A stretch of 38,883 bases of DNA from an uncultured Pseudovibrio sp. (GTDB lineage: Bacteria > Pseudomonadota > Alphaproteobacteria > Rhizobiales > Stappiaceae): the NCBI GenBank assembly GCA_947496145.1, contig CANMBS010000047.1, positions 1 to 38,883 of the forward strand, read 5' to 3'. A program made the position numbers and the translations under genes. Below the pieces are notes generated by a model. That model had not been told where the DNA came from, made no database searches, and saw nothing but the letters and a program-made list of their open reading frames with translations. Shown one piece after another: positions 13,692 to 23,062 of the stretch. Position 1 is the first letter of the stretch. The number at the start of each line of letters is the position of its first letter.

Positions 13692-14649
13692 AGACGGCTT
13701 CTTTGCTAGTTTTAACGGCGGCATGCTGACCCTGTTCGTTGCAATTCTTACCGTCTGGATTGTATTTCAGGGTATCAAAATGGCAATAGGCACCATTGAT
13801 ATTCAAGGGGCCGGTCAACAGTTTGTCTTTATACTTTTGGGATTTACCTTTCTTCAGGGTCTGAGCTTAGGGTTAGCGCAGCAAGTACTTGATACGTCCG
13901 TCTCCATCATGAGTGGGTTGTCCATCAAGATCTTAAGCCTTGGGGTTGATAACCTCAGTGAAGATGGCGGACTGGTCGCGTTGATCGGGGCCGTTGAAGG
14001 TGTCCTGCGTAAGGTGTTCTCAGTCGCTGAAGCGATAATTGAAAATTCTGAGTGGCCTTACATGAAAGAGCTGTTTTATGCCGCCGCTCTGGTCCTTCCC
14101 TACGCTCTGTTAATGATCCTGTTTCTGGCTCATATCACGACTGCCTTGCTGCGCCTTACAGTTTTGACCTTAATCAGTCCGCTTGTTGTTCTGGCGGCGA
14201 GCTTTCCGTGGGGCAGAGAAATGGTCTGGTCTGCGGTGCGGGTGGTGCTGACCGCCATTCTCACCCTGTTTTCTGTCTCTACCGTGTTTGCAATCATTAT
14301 CTCGCTGGTGAGCGGTCTTAACGTGGGCGATTCCAACACCACGGCGACGGAAGCCGGTAATGTCCTTTCCGGCTCATATCTGCTGGCTGTCATTCTTGGC
14401 TGGATGGCAACGGCTCTGCTTTCAGAAATCACCTCCATGGTTGGCAGCATTGGCGGAGCTATGGGCGGGGCCGCTGCTGCCATGATGACCGGCGGGGTAG
14501 CAAAAGGGGCTTCCATGGGAGCAGGTCTTGCAGGGCGTGTCGGCGGGGCTGCTGCAAATTCAGTCTTAAGGCGGACCAATCCGGGCATGCAGCACAGTGG
14601 CCAGAAAGTAAAGAACAAGCTCGATGTTGTTTTCAAAGATAAATCCTAA
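13615..14649 (+). CDS. virB6: VirB6/TrbL-like polytopic inner-membrane channel protein
   Basis: About 344 residues from ATG 13615; upstream codons to 13579 are also open. A short Cys-containing N-terminus (ACISCKIFREYEFHAEKV) precedes at least five hydrophobic segments. A Gly/Ala-rich C-terminus follows (SIGGAMGGAAAAMMTGG). This is the VirB6/TrbL profile: an inner-membrane component that touches the translocating DNA. Its start lies in the antisense gene region, so transcription from the two strands could interfere. Confidence 0.85.
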   Translation: MANNSAPACISCKIFREYEFHAEKVIDGFFASFNGGMLTLFVAILTVWIVFQGIKMAIGTIDIQGAGQQFVFILLGFTFLQGLSLGLAQQVLDTSVSIMSGLSIKILSLGVDNLSEDGGLVALIGAVEGVLRKVFSVAEAIIENSEWPYMKELFYAAALVLPYALLMILFLAHITTALLRLTVLTLISPLVVLAASFPWGREMVWSAVRVVLTAILTLFSVSTVFAIIISLVSGLNVGDSNTTATEAGNVLSGSYLLAVILGWMATALLSEITSMVGSIGGAMGGAAAAMMTGGVAKGASMGAGLAGRVGGAAANSVLRRTNPGMQHSGQKVKNKLDVVFKDKS

Positions 14650-14665
14650 GAGTGAGAGATTTCCC

Positions 14666-14836
14666 ATGAAACAGATAGTTAGTGTCGTCGTGCTCGGCCT
14701 TTTTCTTAGCAGTTGTGCCAGCGTGGAAATGCCGTATGAGCCGGAGGACAGTGATGAGATGAGAAAGTCTCCGTGTGCTTGCCTGCCGATTGATTACCAG
14801 CCTGAAGGGTTTGAGTGGATCAATGTTCAAGCGTAA
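14666..14836 (+). CDS. virB7: VirB7-like outer-membrane lipoprotein
   Basis: The protein has 56 residues, preceded by GTGAGAGATTTCCC. The lipoprotein signal is VLGLFLSSC, with the lipid-modified Cys near residue 19. A short mature part follows with further Cys (PCACLP) that could make disulfides, as VirB7 does with VirB9. Size and place before virB8 fit VirB7. Its last 14 bases overlap virB8. Confidence 0.75.
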   Translation: MKQIVSVVVLGLFLSSCASVEMPYEPEDSDEMRKSPCACLPIDYQPEGFEWINVQA

Positions 14837-15593
14837 TTCCAGCACTAAAACGACGAAGGACGCGAAGGAGCTGGCAAGTCCCGATAAGCTTGAGGCAACC
14901 GGGGCTCCGCTCATAGAGCCACAAGCGCCCATGAGTGTTGAAAGCCAGTCCTTTCGTGAGGCTGATGAGTTTGCTTTTCGCTCGGCCCATCGTCGCATTG
15001 CATGGTTATTGAAGCTGTCTGTTGGCCTCAACATTATCTTTGGCCTTGCAACAGCCAGCGTCTCGCAGGCTTTGATTGAGGCATATCCGCTCAAAGAAAC
15101 CCGCATTGCGCTGCTTCGGGCCGATCCGGCAGACAACCGCATTTACCGGGTTGAACCGATTTCTCAGGAGGTGGATGGCTTTGAACTTATGCTGGAGCAG
15201 TTCTCGCGCCGCTATGTGTCTTTGACCTTGCCCATTGACGACATAACGCAAAATGAGCGGTTCAAGGAAGCAATGATCTACTCTGATCGCAAACATTGGA
15301 ATGCGTTTTTAGACAAGCGCAAAGAGGACATTTCTGATGCCCTCAAGGATGGTTTGAACCGCTCCATCATCGTTCATAGTTCTAACTTCGTCGCCCAGTA
15401 TGGCGATGTCTGGCAGTACTCGGTGGAGTTCAGCCAGATTGACGAGCTGGAGCGCACCCCGCGTACCACCCGGCAATACCGTGCCTATCTGGAGCTGACT
15501 ACGCGCCCTCAGGAAATCAGGGAAGCAGAGCTTTATGAAAACCCGCTTGGCATCCGCGTGATTGGAATGGTCGTTAAGGAAAAAACATCATGA
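14823..15593 (+). CDS. virB8: VirB8-type inner-membrane assembly factor
   Basis: 256 residues from ATG 14823; upstream in-frame starts would extend through virB7. It has a cytoplasmic N-terminus and one membrane helix (WLLKLSVGLNIIFGLATASV, near residue 62). The periplasmic NTF2-like domain has the VirB8 end pattern (YRAYLELTTRPQ, then NPLGIRVIGMVVKE). VirB8 bridges inner-membrane and outer-core components. It is coupled to virB9 by an ATGA overlap. Confidence 0.92.
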   Translation: MFKRNSSTKTTKDAKELASPDKLEATGAPLIEPQAPMSVESQSFREADEFAFRSAHRRIAWLLKLSVGLNIIFGLATASVSQALIEAYPLKETRIALLRADPADNRIYRVEPISQEVDGFELMLEQFSRRYVSLTLPIDDITQNERFKEAMIYSDRKHWNAFLDKRKEDISDALKDGLNRSIIVHSSNFVAQYGDVWQYSVEFSQIDELERTPRTTRQYRAYLELTTRPQEIREAELYENPLGIRVIGMVVKEKTS

Positions 15594-16594
15594 ACACCTA
15601 TATTAAGACCTCTCTCCTTTCCGTTGCCGCAATGGTCACGCTCTCATTTGGAGCCAATGCACAAACCGCGATCAGCGTTCCTTTAAAGCCGGGTCAATCT
15701 GCAAAGCCTTCTGCTCAATCCAGAATTGAAAATGCCTCAAATGTCATGACGGCAAAAGGTATTGTACCTGCTGCTGTCAAAAAACAGGCGCAGCAGCAGC
15801 TGCGCGGCAATTACGGTGAGATGGAGCGGCCAGTTTCTGCAGGCGGGCAGATCCAGCAGGCGTGGGACACTGCGGGAAAGAACAGTGGGACACACAGTCA
15901 GATTGAATGTGAAAGCTGCGTTTACCGGGTGCGGCTGCGTGAGTACATGGTCACTGCGATCCAGCTTCCGGAAGGGGCAAACATTACTTCCACGGATTTG
16001 GGAGATGGCAGCAAGTTTGAAGTTCAGCCGCGTAATGCCAATACGGTTGTTGTTAAACCTTATGGGGCGGGCGTGGACAGTTCCTTGCAGATCTACACTG
16101 AGGAAGGCAAGGTCTACTCGTTTTATCTGCGCTCTGAGGGGATCAACTCACAAAATTTGCCTGACCTGATGTTCAGGATCGAGCGTCCGCGCCGCTCTGA
16201 TATCAGTTACAGTCAATGGAGCAATCAGGCGGGGGCATCACTCATAAATCCTGCTGCGCCTTCAGGAGAGCCGGCAGAAAAAGAAACAAAGGATTTCCTG
16301 AAAACCGCGCCCTTTGATCCTGCTAAGTTACGCGGGTGGAATGACTATAAACTGTGGGGTGATGAGAAGCTTAAGCCTGCCTCGGTCTTCCGTGATGACA
16401 ACTTCACCTACATTCAGTTTGGCGACAAGTGGAACGATCTTGAACTTCCTGCCGCCTATGTGGTCGTGGATGACATCGACGAGCTGGTCAACACCCGTGT
16501 CAGCGGGACAACCTATATTATTGAAAGCACTCAGCGACTTATCACACTGAAGTCGGGACACTCTTTCATGTGCATTCAGTACACAGGAGCTTGA
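15590..16594 (+). CDS. virB9: VirB9-type outer-membrane core complex protein
   Basis: The protein has 334 residues. The signal peptide ends at FGANA-QT. The N-terminal domain has VRLREYMVTAIQLPEG and the C-terminal domain has FRDDNFTYIQFGDKWNDLEL followed by AAYVVVDD, typical of VirB9/CagX. It would form the outer-membrane core with VirB7 and VirB10. virB10 follows after two bases. Confidence 0.93.
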   Translation: MNTYIKTSLLSVAAMVTLSFGANAQTAISVPLKPGQSAKPSAQSRIENASNVMTAKGIVPAAVKKQAQQQLRGNYGEMERPVSAGGQIQQAWDTAGKNSGTHSQIECESCVYRVRLREYMVTAIQLPEGANITSTDLGDGSKFEVQPRNANTVVVKPYGAGVDSSLQIYTEEGKVYSFYLRSEGINSQNLPDLMFRIERPRRSDISYSQWSNQAGASLINPAAPSGEPAEKETKDFLKTAPFDPAKLRGWNDYKLWGDEKLKPASVFRDDNFTYIQFGDKWNDLELPAAYVVVDDIDELVNTRVSGTTYIIESTQRLITLKSGHSFMCIQYTGA

Positions 16595-16596
16595 AG

Positions 16597-17715
16597 ATGG
16601 CGCTGTGTGAACTGATAGCCTGGACTGGATTGCTGGTTGGTACATGTGCACCTGAGCAAGATCAGATCCCGCGCTTGCCCCAAACAGATGATCCCGGTGT
16701 TTTTGATTATGTTGTCCCACCCAAGCCAGAGCCTCGGGCTGTGGTTGTGACGCCTCCAATCGTTATTGAGGAAAAGGTGCCGGTTGAAAAAACGGTGGTG
16801 GTTAAAGCAAAGCCGCCTGCTCCGATCATTAAAACAGAATATGTCAAAGTCCTGGTTCAGCCGGACCCGCCCGAGGTGGTTGAGCCAGATCCTCTTGAGC
16901 TTCAGTTACAATCACAATTGCTTGCACGGCGCGACGCTCAAACCCGTTTAAGATCAAATGGCGGGAATTTTGATCATGCCGGGACTGAGCGCCCTGATTT
17001 ACCCATACCGGGACCAACACCGCAAGATGTTGTGCCTGCATTTTTGCCCCCTGAGGGGATCGACAAAAACAACAACCAATACACCGCGCCGCGCCGCTTG
17101 AGCACCAGTGCCGTTGATAACACCCGGATCATGGGATCGGATCGTTACATCACCGGTATTTTGGAGGGCGGCATCAACTCACAACTTGCTTCAGCTGGAG
17201 CCGTTGTGATTCAGGTGAGCCGTCCCACCTACGGCTATCATGGCCGCACGATCCTGATCCCGCGAGGCTCGCGGCTGGAATGCAGTTATGAAAGTTCTGA
17301 TAAAGCCGGTCAGACCCGTATTGGTTTCAACTGCCACCGCATAAGACTTGGGGAGAGCCGAGCCGAGATCTATCAGCTCAGTGCCTCTATTGGAGATGCG
17401 CAAGGCTATGGCGGTGTCTCTGGTGACGTTGATAACCGCTGGTGGGAGAAATACGGCTCAGCGGTCATGACGGTAGGGATTGGTGCTGCGGTTGAAAGTG
17501 CTGTCACGCTTGCCACGAAAAACGGTGGGGGGAGCGGTGACGACAAGGGCAGCACGGCCTCTGAAGCCTTTTCCGGAATTTCTGAAAACATCGGCGTGCT
17601 GAGCAGCCATTTCCTGCAGGAAACGGTCGATCTGAAGCCGGTTATTCGCATCAGTCAGGGAACGAGGGTGCAAATCCGGCCCAAATACGACTGGTATTTG
17701 GCAAGTCCAAACTAA
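16597..17715 (+). CDS. virB10: VirB10/TrbI-type core complex protein
   Basis: 372 residues from ATG 16597, which has GGAG eight bases upstream; GTG 16570 is an alternative. After a short hydrophobic N-terminus comes a Pro/Val-rich linker (VPPKPEPRAVVVTPP onward). The conserved C-terminal barrel domain follows, with GRTILIPRGSRLECSYESSD, then GQTRIGFNCHRIRL and a hydrophobic alpha-segment (SAVMTVGIGAAVESAV). VirB10 spans both membranes and gates the channel. The N-terminal membrane helix is unusually short here, which is the only odd feature. Confidence 0.92.
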   Translation: MALCELIAWTGLLVGTCAPEQDQIPRLPQTDDPGVFDYVVPPKPEPRAVVVTPPIVIEEKVPVEKTVVVKAKPPAPIIKTEYVKVLVQPDPPEVVEPDPLELQLQSQLLARRDAQTRLRSNGGNFDHAGTERPDLPIPGPTPQDVVPAFLPPEGIDKNNNQYTAPRRLSTSAVDNTRIMGSDRYITGILEGGINSQLASAGAVVIQVSRPTYGYHGRTILIPRGSRLECSYESSDKAGQTRIGFNCHRIRLGESRAEIYQLSASIGDAQGYGGVSGDVDNRWWEKYGSAVMTVGIGAAVESAVTLATKNGGGSGDDKGSTASEAFSGISENIGVLSSHFLQETVDLKPVIRISQGTRVQIRPKYDWYLASPN

Positions 17716-17736
17716 GTGAGGAATGGGGAACAAATC

Positions 17737-19980
17737 ATGAATTTTAAAGTAATACTGGGGGCAACGCTGCTGTCTTTGGCAGTCCCGGCCTCAGTTGGAA
17801 TTGCACAAACTGCTGGCATTCCAACGCCTGCTGAAACAGATGCATTAAGCGCATCTCAAACAACAAATTCGCTGGAAAATCAGGCTGGAAAAACAGCACA
17901 AGCCGGCGACCAGAAGAAACTTACAGAGAACTTGTTTTCTGTAGGTGTAGCCGAACAGCTGGAGCTTGAAAAAGGCAAGGCAATTGAGACACCTTTGGTG
18001 TTTCGCTCCCAGCCAAAGGTTGATGAACCTGTCTCCATTGAGGGCGTTACCATCGACGGTTACAGCAGTTATGCGACTTACAATGGCAAAGTCATCGGCC
18101 AGACAGTCATTACCAGCTTGAAAAAAGATGGAATGATTGTTGACCTGGATGCTCAGGACTTTTCCTCTCAGTACAACATGGATACGCCTAAGATTGAACC
18201 TGAACAGGAAATCTCAATCAAGGGCAATGAAGCAGCTTTGGTGCGCGCTTTGAAAACACTGAATGGGGAGGATGCCGGAGAGGAAAAAGAAGAGGAAGAG
18301 GAAGAAAAGGAAGAAGTTCAGGAAAAATCTGATGGTGGGTCCTCGGCTATAAATAGTTCCGGGGCTAATGATGATGCAACAAATGGGTATCAAACGCCTG
18401 AACGCAGAAACGTGGCCGACCCAGCTGAGGAAATTAAAATCACTGAAGAAGGCTGTCAGCCAGTTTATGATTCAGTACAAAACGTGGTCAAAGGTCAAAA
18501 TAAGACCCAGACCTTTAAAGATGGGGTTCTTGTTAGTGAAACAGCGTGTGAGCCTTCCGGTGTAACCTACACCGTCCAGAAGCAATATGGCACATGCCCG
18601 GATATTGTAGATGTTCCAGGACGCTCAGCACAGCCTCAGTTTCAGGCGTACTATCTTGATGATGTTAAAGTGCGTAAGGATCTGGGAGAGTGTCAGCCTG
18701 ATTTAAACCAGACATTTGAGATCACAGAAAAAGACAACTGCCCGATTAATGTAGATCTGATTGCCAGAACAGCAACGGTCGCCTCTTCCCTTGTTTACAC
18801 TGATCGCAACAACACGGAACGCACAGCGCGGGCATGTGAGCCTTCACAGACACTTGATCCGTTACCTTTGGTGCTCAACACGCAAGTTTGTTCCCTCAAG
18901 CATGACTTTGGGGCGGGACGCTCAGATGAAATGGGAACGTGGACCTACACCAAAGGCGGTGTAACCTATCAGGCGTCCGATTGTATTAACACAGGAAACG
19001 TCTTCCCACACAATAAGGTGTTTAAAGAGAACGGAGTAGATGTGTGTCCGGTTTTGATTAACATGGATACCAAAGCTGCAATCCCGCAATCCCGCACTCA
19101 AATCACCGTGGCAGGTAGTAAGAAATTCATTGATGAATGCAAGCCAGATCAAAGCGCGAGTAAAGATATTCGGGCGACCACAGACACGTGTAGCAATCCG
19201 GCAACCTTCAAGCATGATCTGAGTGCTGGCGTTTCGTATGGCATGGAGCGCTTCTACTACGACAATCCGGGCCGGGTATATGTAACTGAATGCTTGCAGG
19301 GAGAAACAAGTTACAATCATGATGTGGAAATCACATCCTGGAAGTATGATGATGAACAGTTGAAGGCCCAGCCTCTGTCCACAGTGTCAATCACCGTTGA
19401 TGGTACTAAATATACGATTGTCTCAGACATACTGCTTGGGGGAGCACGCGAAATAGCTTACGCCGCTTTGGAAGATGAAACCGTCGAAAACACTGCTGCA
19501 AGGTATTATGAAGCCTGTAACTCATTTGTGCCGACAAGCATTCGCAAGGTTTATGAGCGGCCGGACGGAACAAAGCACTATGTGGCAGCTGGCGAAGGTG
19601 CCCCAATTGCAGAAGGTGATAAATGCGTTCGCGAAGTGGAAACCGTGGAGCGCTGGTTTAAGACGACGACAACGACATCACACTGGACTTCCAGCGCTTC
19701 CATGGAAAACGTAAACGGAGTTAGGGTAAATGTTCCAACAGGCTACGGCACACGAGTGTTTGAAAGTGACGGGCCATATTCAGCGCCGCAAGTAAAGCGC
19801 AAGAACAATGAAGCATTATGTTCTGATGGGCAGCTTACAATTACAAATTACACCGAGACGGCTCAAAGAACCAGAATAACTGAACCTGGTGGTGAGGTCA
19901 GTTATACGCAGTGGGTTCGCCTGCGAGAGCAGACGAAAAAAATACGAGGCTATGATTTTGATCCAAGACCTGAATGCTGA
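17737..19980 (+). CDS. Large secreted protein with six ~49-residue Cys-pair repeats, within the T4SS operon
   Basis: 747 residues from ATG 17737. It has a signal peptide (VILGATLLSLAVPASVGIAQ), a polar N-terminal region and a Glu/Lys run near residues 186-205. Six tandem units then start at Cys ~239, 287, 334, 385, 436 and 485. Each has a second Cys 30-33 residues later (~270, 318, 366, 415, 468, 518). The units share a C-P-x-x-V-D ... Y-x-D ... C-x-P pattern. A C-terminal region has four more Cys and ends RPEC. Likely periplasmic or surface-exposed with disulfide-stapled repeats. Its position between virB10 and virB11 suggests a mating-pair or pilus-tip adhesin; this is inference and no known family is recognised. 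Confidence 0.85.
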   Translation: MNFKVILGATLLSLAVPASVGIAQTAGIPTPAETDALSASQTTNSLENQAGKTAQAGDQKKLTENLFSVGVAEQLELEKGKAIETPLVFRSQPKVDEPVSIEGVTIDGYSSYATYNGKVIGQTVITSLKKDGMIVDLDAQDFSSQYNMDTPKIEPEQEISIKGNEAALVRALKTLNGEDAGEEKEEEEEEKEEVQEKSDGGSSAINSSGANDDATNGYQTPERRNVADPAEEIKITEEGCQPVYDSVQNVVKGQNKTQTFKDGVLVSETACEPSGVTYTVQKQYGTCPDIVDVPGRSAQPQFQAYYLDDVKVRKDLGECQPDLNQTFEITEKDNCPINVDLIARTATVASSLVYTDRNNTERTARACEPSQTLDPLPLVLNTQVCSLKHDFGAGRSDEMGTWTYTKGGVTYQASDCINTGNVFPHNKVFKENGVDVCPVLINMDTKAAIPQSRTQITVAGSKKFIDECKPDQSASKDIRATTDTCSNPATFKHDLSAGVSYGMERFYYDNPGRVYVTECLQGETSYNHDVEITSWKYDDEQLKAQPLSTVSITVDGTKYTIVSDILLGGAREIAYAALEDETVENTAARYYEACNSFVPTSIRKVYERPDGTKHYVAAGEGAPIAEGDKCVREVETVERWFKTTTTTSHWTSSASMENVNGVRVNVPTGYGTRVFESDGPYSAPQVKRKNNEALCSDGQLTITNYTETAQRTRITEPGGEVSYTQWVRLREQTKKIRGYDFDPRPEC

Positions 19981-20002
19981 TCACTAGATCATAACTCTCG
20001 AT

Positions 20003-20031
20003 CTGGCAGGTTTTGACCAGACGCCTGCCAG
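20003..20031 (+). repeat. Intercistronic hairpin before virB11
   Basis: CTGGCAGG and CCTGCCAG pair perfectly around a 13-base loop in the ~135-bp gap after the Cys-repeat gene, the only sizeable gap inside the virB operon. No U-run follows, so it is more likely an mRNA stability or partial attenuation element than a terminator. Confidence 0.5.
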
Positions 20032-20116
20032 TTATCCCGCAAGTTGAATTAACCGACTGAAACCTTTTGTTTGAATGGAGCGCTTTGAAGTCATCTTCAA
20101 AGTGAACGGGGAAGTT

Positions 20117-21073
20117 ATGTCTGACATTTTGCTTGAACAGCTCTTAAAGCCGCTGGCTGAGTTTTACGACCATGCAGATGTTGTCGAGGTGCGCATGAGC
20201 GAGCCTGAAAAAATCATCATCGAACGGCGCAATCTTGACAACCGGACCAGCGAACAGGATGCGCCCAGGCTGACACATTTTCAGCTTGTGAAAATTTGCC
20301 GTGCGCTGGCTAATTCAAAGGGCCTGCGGTTTTCAGAAGATGAGCATCCCAAAGTCTCAACAACCTTGCCTGATGGACACCGCTTTGAGTGTTTGATGGG
20401 AGCGGCCTCATCTGGTCATCTGTCGTTGTCCATTCGCTGCAAACATCCTCATGAGATCTCTTTTGCCAATATGGGCCTTGATGGGGAGATGGTTGAGTAC
20501 ATCCTGAACGCTTTGGATCAGCAGGCCAATATTGTCATCTCCGGGGGAACGAACACCGGTAAGACAACCCTGCTCAATAAGCTCTTATCTCATCTGCCAG
20601 AAGAGCGGCGCGTGGTGAGTGTTGAAGATACGCCGGAACTGGATGTTAGCCGGTTCAATGACGGGGTGGCCCTTTTTGCCGCTCGTGATGCCAGTCAGGG
20701 TGTTGGTCTGCAAACCTGGCAACAGCTTTATGACCACATGATGCGTATCTCTCCTGAAAGCATCATTTTTGGCGAGATCTCTACTCAAAACGCCTTCAAT
20801 GCGCTGAATGTGTTGAATACCGGAGCGCGGGGCTGGATGTGCTCAGTCCATGCCGACCGTCCAGAGATGGTGAGTTCAAGGTTCCAGCAAAACATTGATG
20901 CGTCCGGGGAGACGATGGATGCAGATTTTTTCATGAAGCAGATGGTGGATCTGGTCATTCATATCACCCGTGATCTGAGCGGAAAGCGGCGCATTACCGA
21001 CATCTGGGAAATGAAAAACAACATTTACATCATGAAAAATGGTGAAATTCTGGACCGGGAGATTGCAGCATGA
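20117..21073 (+). CDS. virB11: VirB11-type traffic ATPase
   Basis: 318 residues from ATG 20117, chosen because GGGGAAG lies just upstream; ATG 20075 has no ribosome site. The protein has an N-terminal domain (LLKPLAEFYDHADVVEVRM), Walker A GGTNTGKTTL (near residue 143), an Asp box VEDTPELD, and the RMSPESIIFGEI-like motif (MRISPESIIFGEIS). It has the His box context of secretion ATPases (WMCSVHAD). The hexameric ATPase acts at the cytoplasmic base of the channel. It is coupled to virD4 by ATGA. Confidence 0.95.
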   Translation: MSDILLEQLLKPLAEFYDHADVVEVRMSEPEKIIIERRNLDNRTSEQDAPRLTHFQLVKICRALANSKGLRFSEDEHPKVSTTLPDGHRFECLMGAASSGHLSLSIRCKHPHEISFANMGLDGEMVEYILNALDQQANIVISGGTNTGKTTLLNKLLSHLPEERRVVSVEDTPELDVSRFNDGVALFAARDASQGVGLQTWQQLYDHMMRISPESIIFGEISTQNAFNALNVLNTGARGWMCSVHADRPEMVSSRFQQNIDASGETMDADFFMKQMVDLVIHITRDLSGKRRITDIWEMKNNIYIMKNGEILDREIAA

Positions 21074-23058
21074 TGCAGCTTATCTCTCTTTTTTCCCTTG
21101 TCGTTATCGTCAGTGGAACACTGACAAGCTGGTATGTTCTGATGGGCTTTGATCCTTTCGATCAACGCTGGTGGGTCTGGATTGTTGATTACTACAAGGC
21201 AACAAACCAGCTCCCTGACGATATCGCCTATCCGTTTTATGCCAGCAGCGCAGCAGGCGCAGTAATTTTGCTCCTTGGCCGGGTTTTTCTTGCCCGCTCC
21301 CGCGTCTCCACGCTTTCAGGAGATCATGGTTCAAACAGCCTTCATGGTTCGGCCAAATGGGCGACCAAAAAAGATATCAGCCGGTCGGGACTGCTCAATG
21401 ATAGAGGCATTGTCGTTGGTGGATACAAGGGTAAAACACTACGTCATGATGGGCCGGAACACGCTTTAGGGTTTGCTCCAACCAGATCAGGTAAGGGTGT
21501 CTCGCTTGTTCTTCCAACTCTGCTTTCATGGAACGAGAGTGCGATAGTCCTTGATATTAAGGGCGAAAATTATGCACTCACGGCAGGTTGGCGGAAAAGT
21601 CAGGGCCAGAAGGTTCTGTGTTTTAGTCCTGCTTCTATAACGGGCTCACTGCGCTACAATCCGCTGGAAGAAGTGCGCATGGGAACGCTGCACGAGATAG
21701 CAGATTGCCAGAACATTGCCTTGATGATCATTGACCCGGATGGCAAGGGGCTGAAGGACTTCTGGATGCAGGAAGGCTACGCATGGCTTGCAACTGCAAT
21801 CCTGCATGTTCTTTACCGCATTATGATCAAGGAAGGGCGCACAGCTACACTTGCCGATGTAAAAGCCTTCATGTCTGTTGGGGATGAGGAGCTTGAAGAT
21901 CCTGCTGAGCAGGATCAGGGAAAGTCAGAGCAGCAGCCAGACGGCGCTACAAAATCTCAAAAGTCCAAATCGAGCGGCACAAAAAAAACCGATGATGACA
22001 GCTTTGAACGGCTGCTGGTTGATATGGAGAACTTTAAACATGGCCGGGAGCTGGTTGATAACGAGGTACGCATCGGAGCATCGCGGATGCGCAAGCGGGC
22101 GGGTGCGGAGCGCTCAGGTGTTCATTCCACCGGTACCAGTCAGCTTGCAATCTATGCAGATCCAATTGTTGCGAAAAACACCTCAGATTGTGACTTCCGT
22201 ATCAGTGATTTGATGAACGGTGAAACACCGACCACGCTTTACCTGGTCATCCCGCCTCCGCAAATTCAGCGGATGCAGCCGCTTTTGCGCATAATGATGA
22301 ACCAGATTCTCTCCCGCTTGACGGATGATATGGAGTTTGAAAACGGAGCAACCAAAAGGCATTACTCCCACAGGCTTTTGCTCTTGATGGATGAATTTAC
22401 AGCCGTGGGAAAACTGGAAGTCTTTGAAAAAGGACTGGCGTATATGGCTGGTTACGGCCTCAAAGCGTTCCTTATCATTCAGGATCTCACCCAGCTTCAT
22501 TCTGTCTACGGCAAGGAAGAGGCAATCACCTCAAATTGTCATGTGCGCGTTGCGTTTGCTCCCAACCGGATTGAAACGGCGAAGCTGTTGTCTGACATGA
22601 CCGGCAAGACCACGGTTGTCTCCAAAAAACGCTCTGCAAGTACTGACATGGACAAGATTGGAACGCGGATTTCTGAAAGCATTTCAGAAGTGGCACGGCC
22701 TCTCATGACTGCAGATGAGTGCATGCAAATGCGTCTCATAGGAACGGGGGGCAAGGGCAAAAGCGTTACAGCAGGAGAGATGCTGGTGTTTGTCGCCGGT
22801 CATCCAACAATCTTTGGAGAGCAAACGCTTTATTTCGAAGACAAAGAGCTGTTGAGACGGGCGCAGATTCCGCCGCCATCGCCTGTGCCGCCTGTACCAG
22901 AGCCGCAAAAGGGAGTTGCAGGGGAAGTTGCCAGCAAACCCACAAAAGCTGATCCCGAGCAGAACGTTCAAGTTCACAAACAAGCCATTTTATCACGCAT
23001 CAGCGCCGCTGGAAGCCTTTCAAATTCTTCAGATGCCGCCATGAGCGAGGGAGGATAA
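21070..23058 (+). CDS. virD4: VirD4/TraG-type coupling protein
   Basis: The protein has 662 residues. Two N-terminal membrane segments (residues ~2-24 and 58-78) precede the ATPase domain, with Walker A APTRSGKGVS (near 136) and Walker B LLLLMDEFTAVG (near 436). A charged low-complexity insert (near 276-315, Gln/Lys/Ser-rich) sits in the all-alpha domain region. The C-terminus is Pro-rich (PPPSPVPPVPEPQ). It recruits the TraI-DNA complex to the VirB channel. The Pro-rich tail may be a substrate-docking region specific to this plasmid type. Confidence 0.95.
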   Translation: MMQLISLFSLVVIVSGTLTSWYVLMGFDPFDQRWWVWIVDYYKATNQLPDDIAYPFYASSAAGAVILLLGRVFLARSRVSTLSGDHGSNSLHGSAKWATKKDISRSGLLNDRGIVVGGYKGKTLRHDGPEHALGFAPTRSGKGVSLVLPTLLSWNESAIVLDIKGENYALTAGWRKSQGQKVLCFSPASITGSLRYNPLEEVRMGTLHEIADCQNIALMIIDPDGKGLKDFWMQEGYAWLATAILHVLYRIMIKEGRTATLADVKAFMSVGDEELEDPAEQDQGKSEQQPDGATKSQKSKSSGTKKTDDDSFERLLVDMENFKHGRELVDNEVRIGASRMRKRAGAERSGVHSTGTSQLAIYADPIVAKNTSDCDFRISDLMNGETPTTLYLVIPPPQIQRMQPLLRIMMNQILSRLTDDMEFENGATKRHYSHRLLLLMDEFTAVGKLEVFEKGLAYMAGYGLKAFLIIQDLTQLHSVYGKEEAITSNCHVRVAFAPNRIETAKLLSDMTGKTTVVSKKRSASTDMDKIGTRISESISEVARPLMTADECMQMRLIGTGGKGKSVTAGEMLVFVAGHPTIFGEQTLYFEDKELLRRAQIPPPSPVPPVPEPQKGVAGEVASKPTKADPEQNVQVHKQAILSRISAAGSLSNSSDAAMSEGG

Positions 23059-23062
23059 TCAC

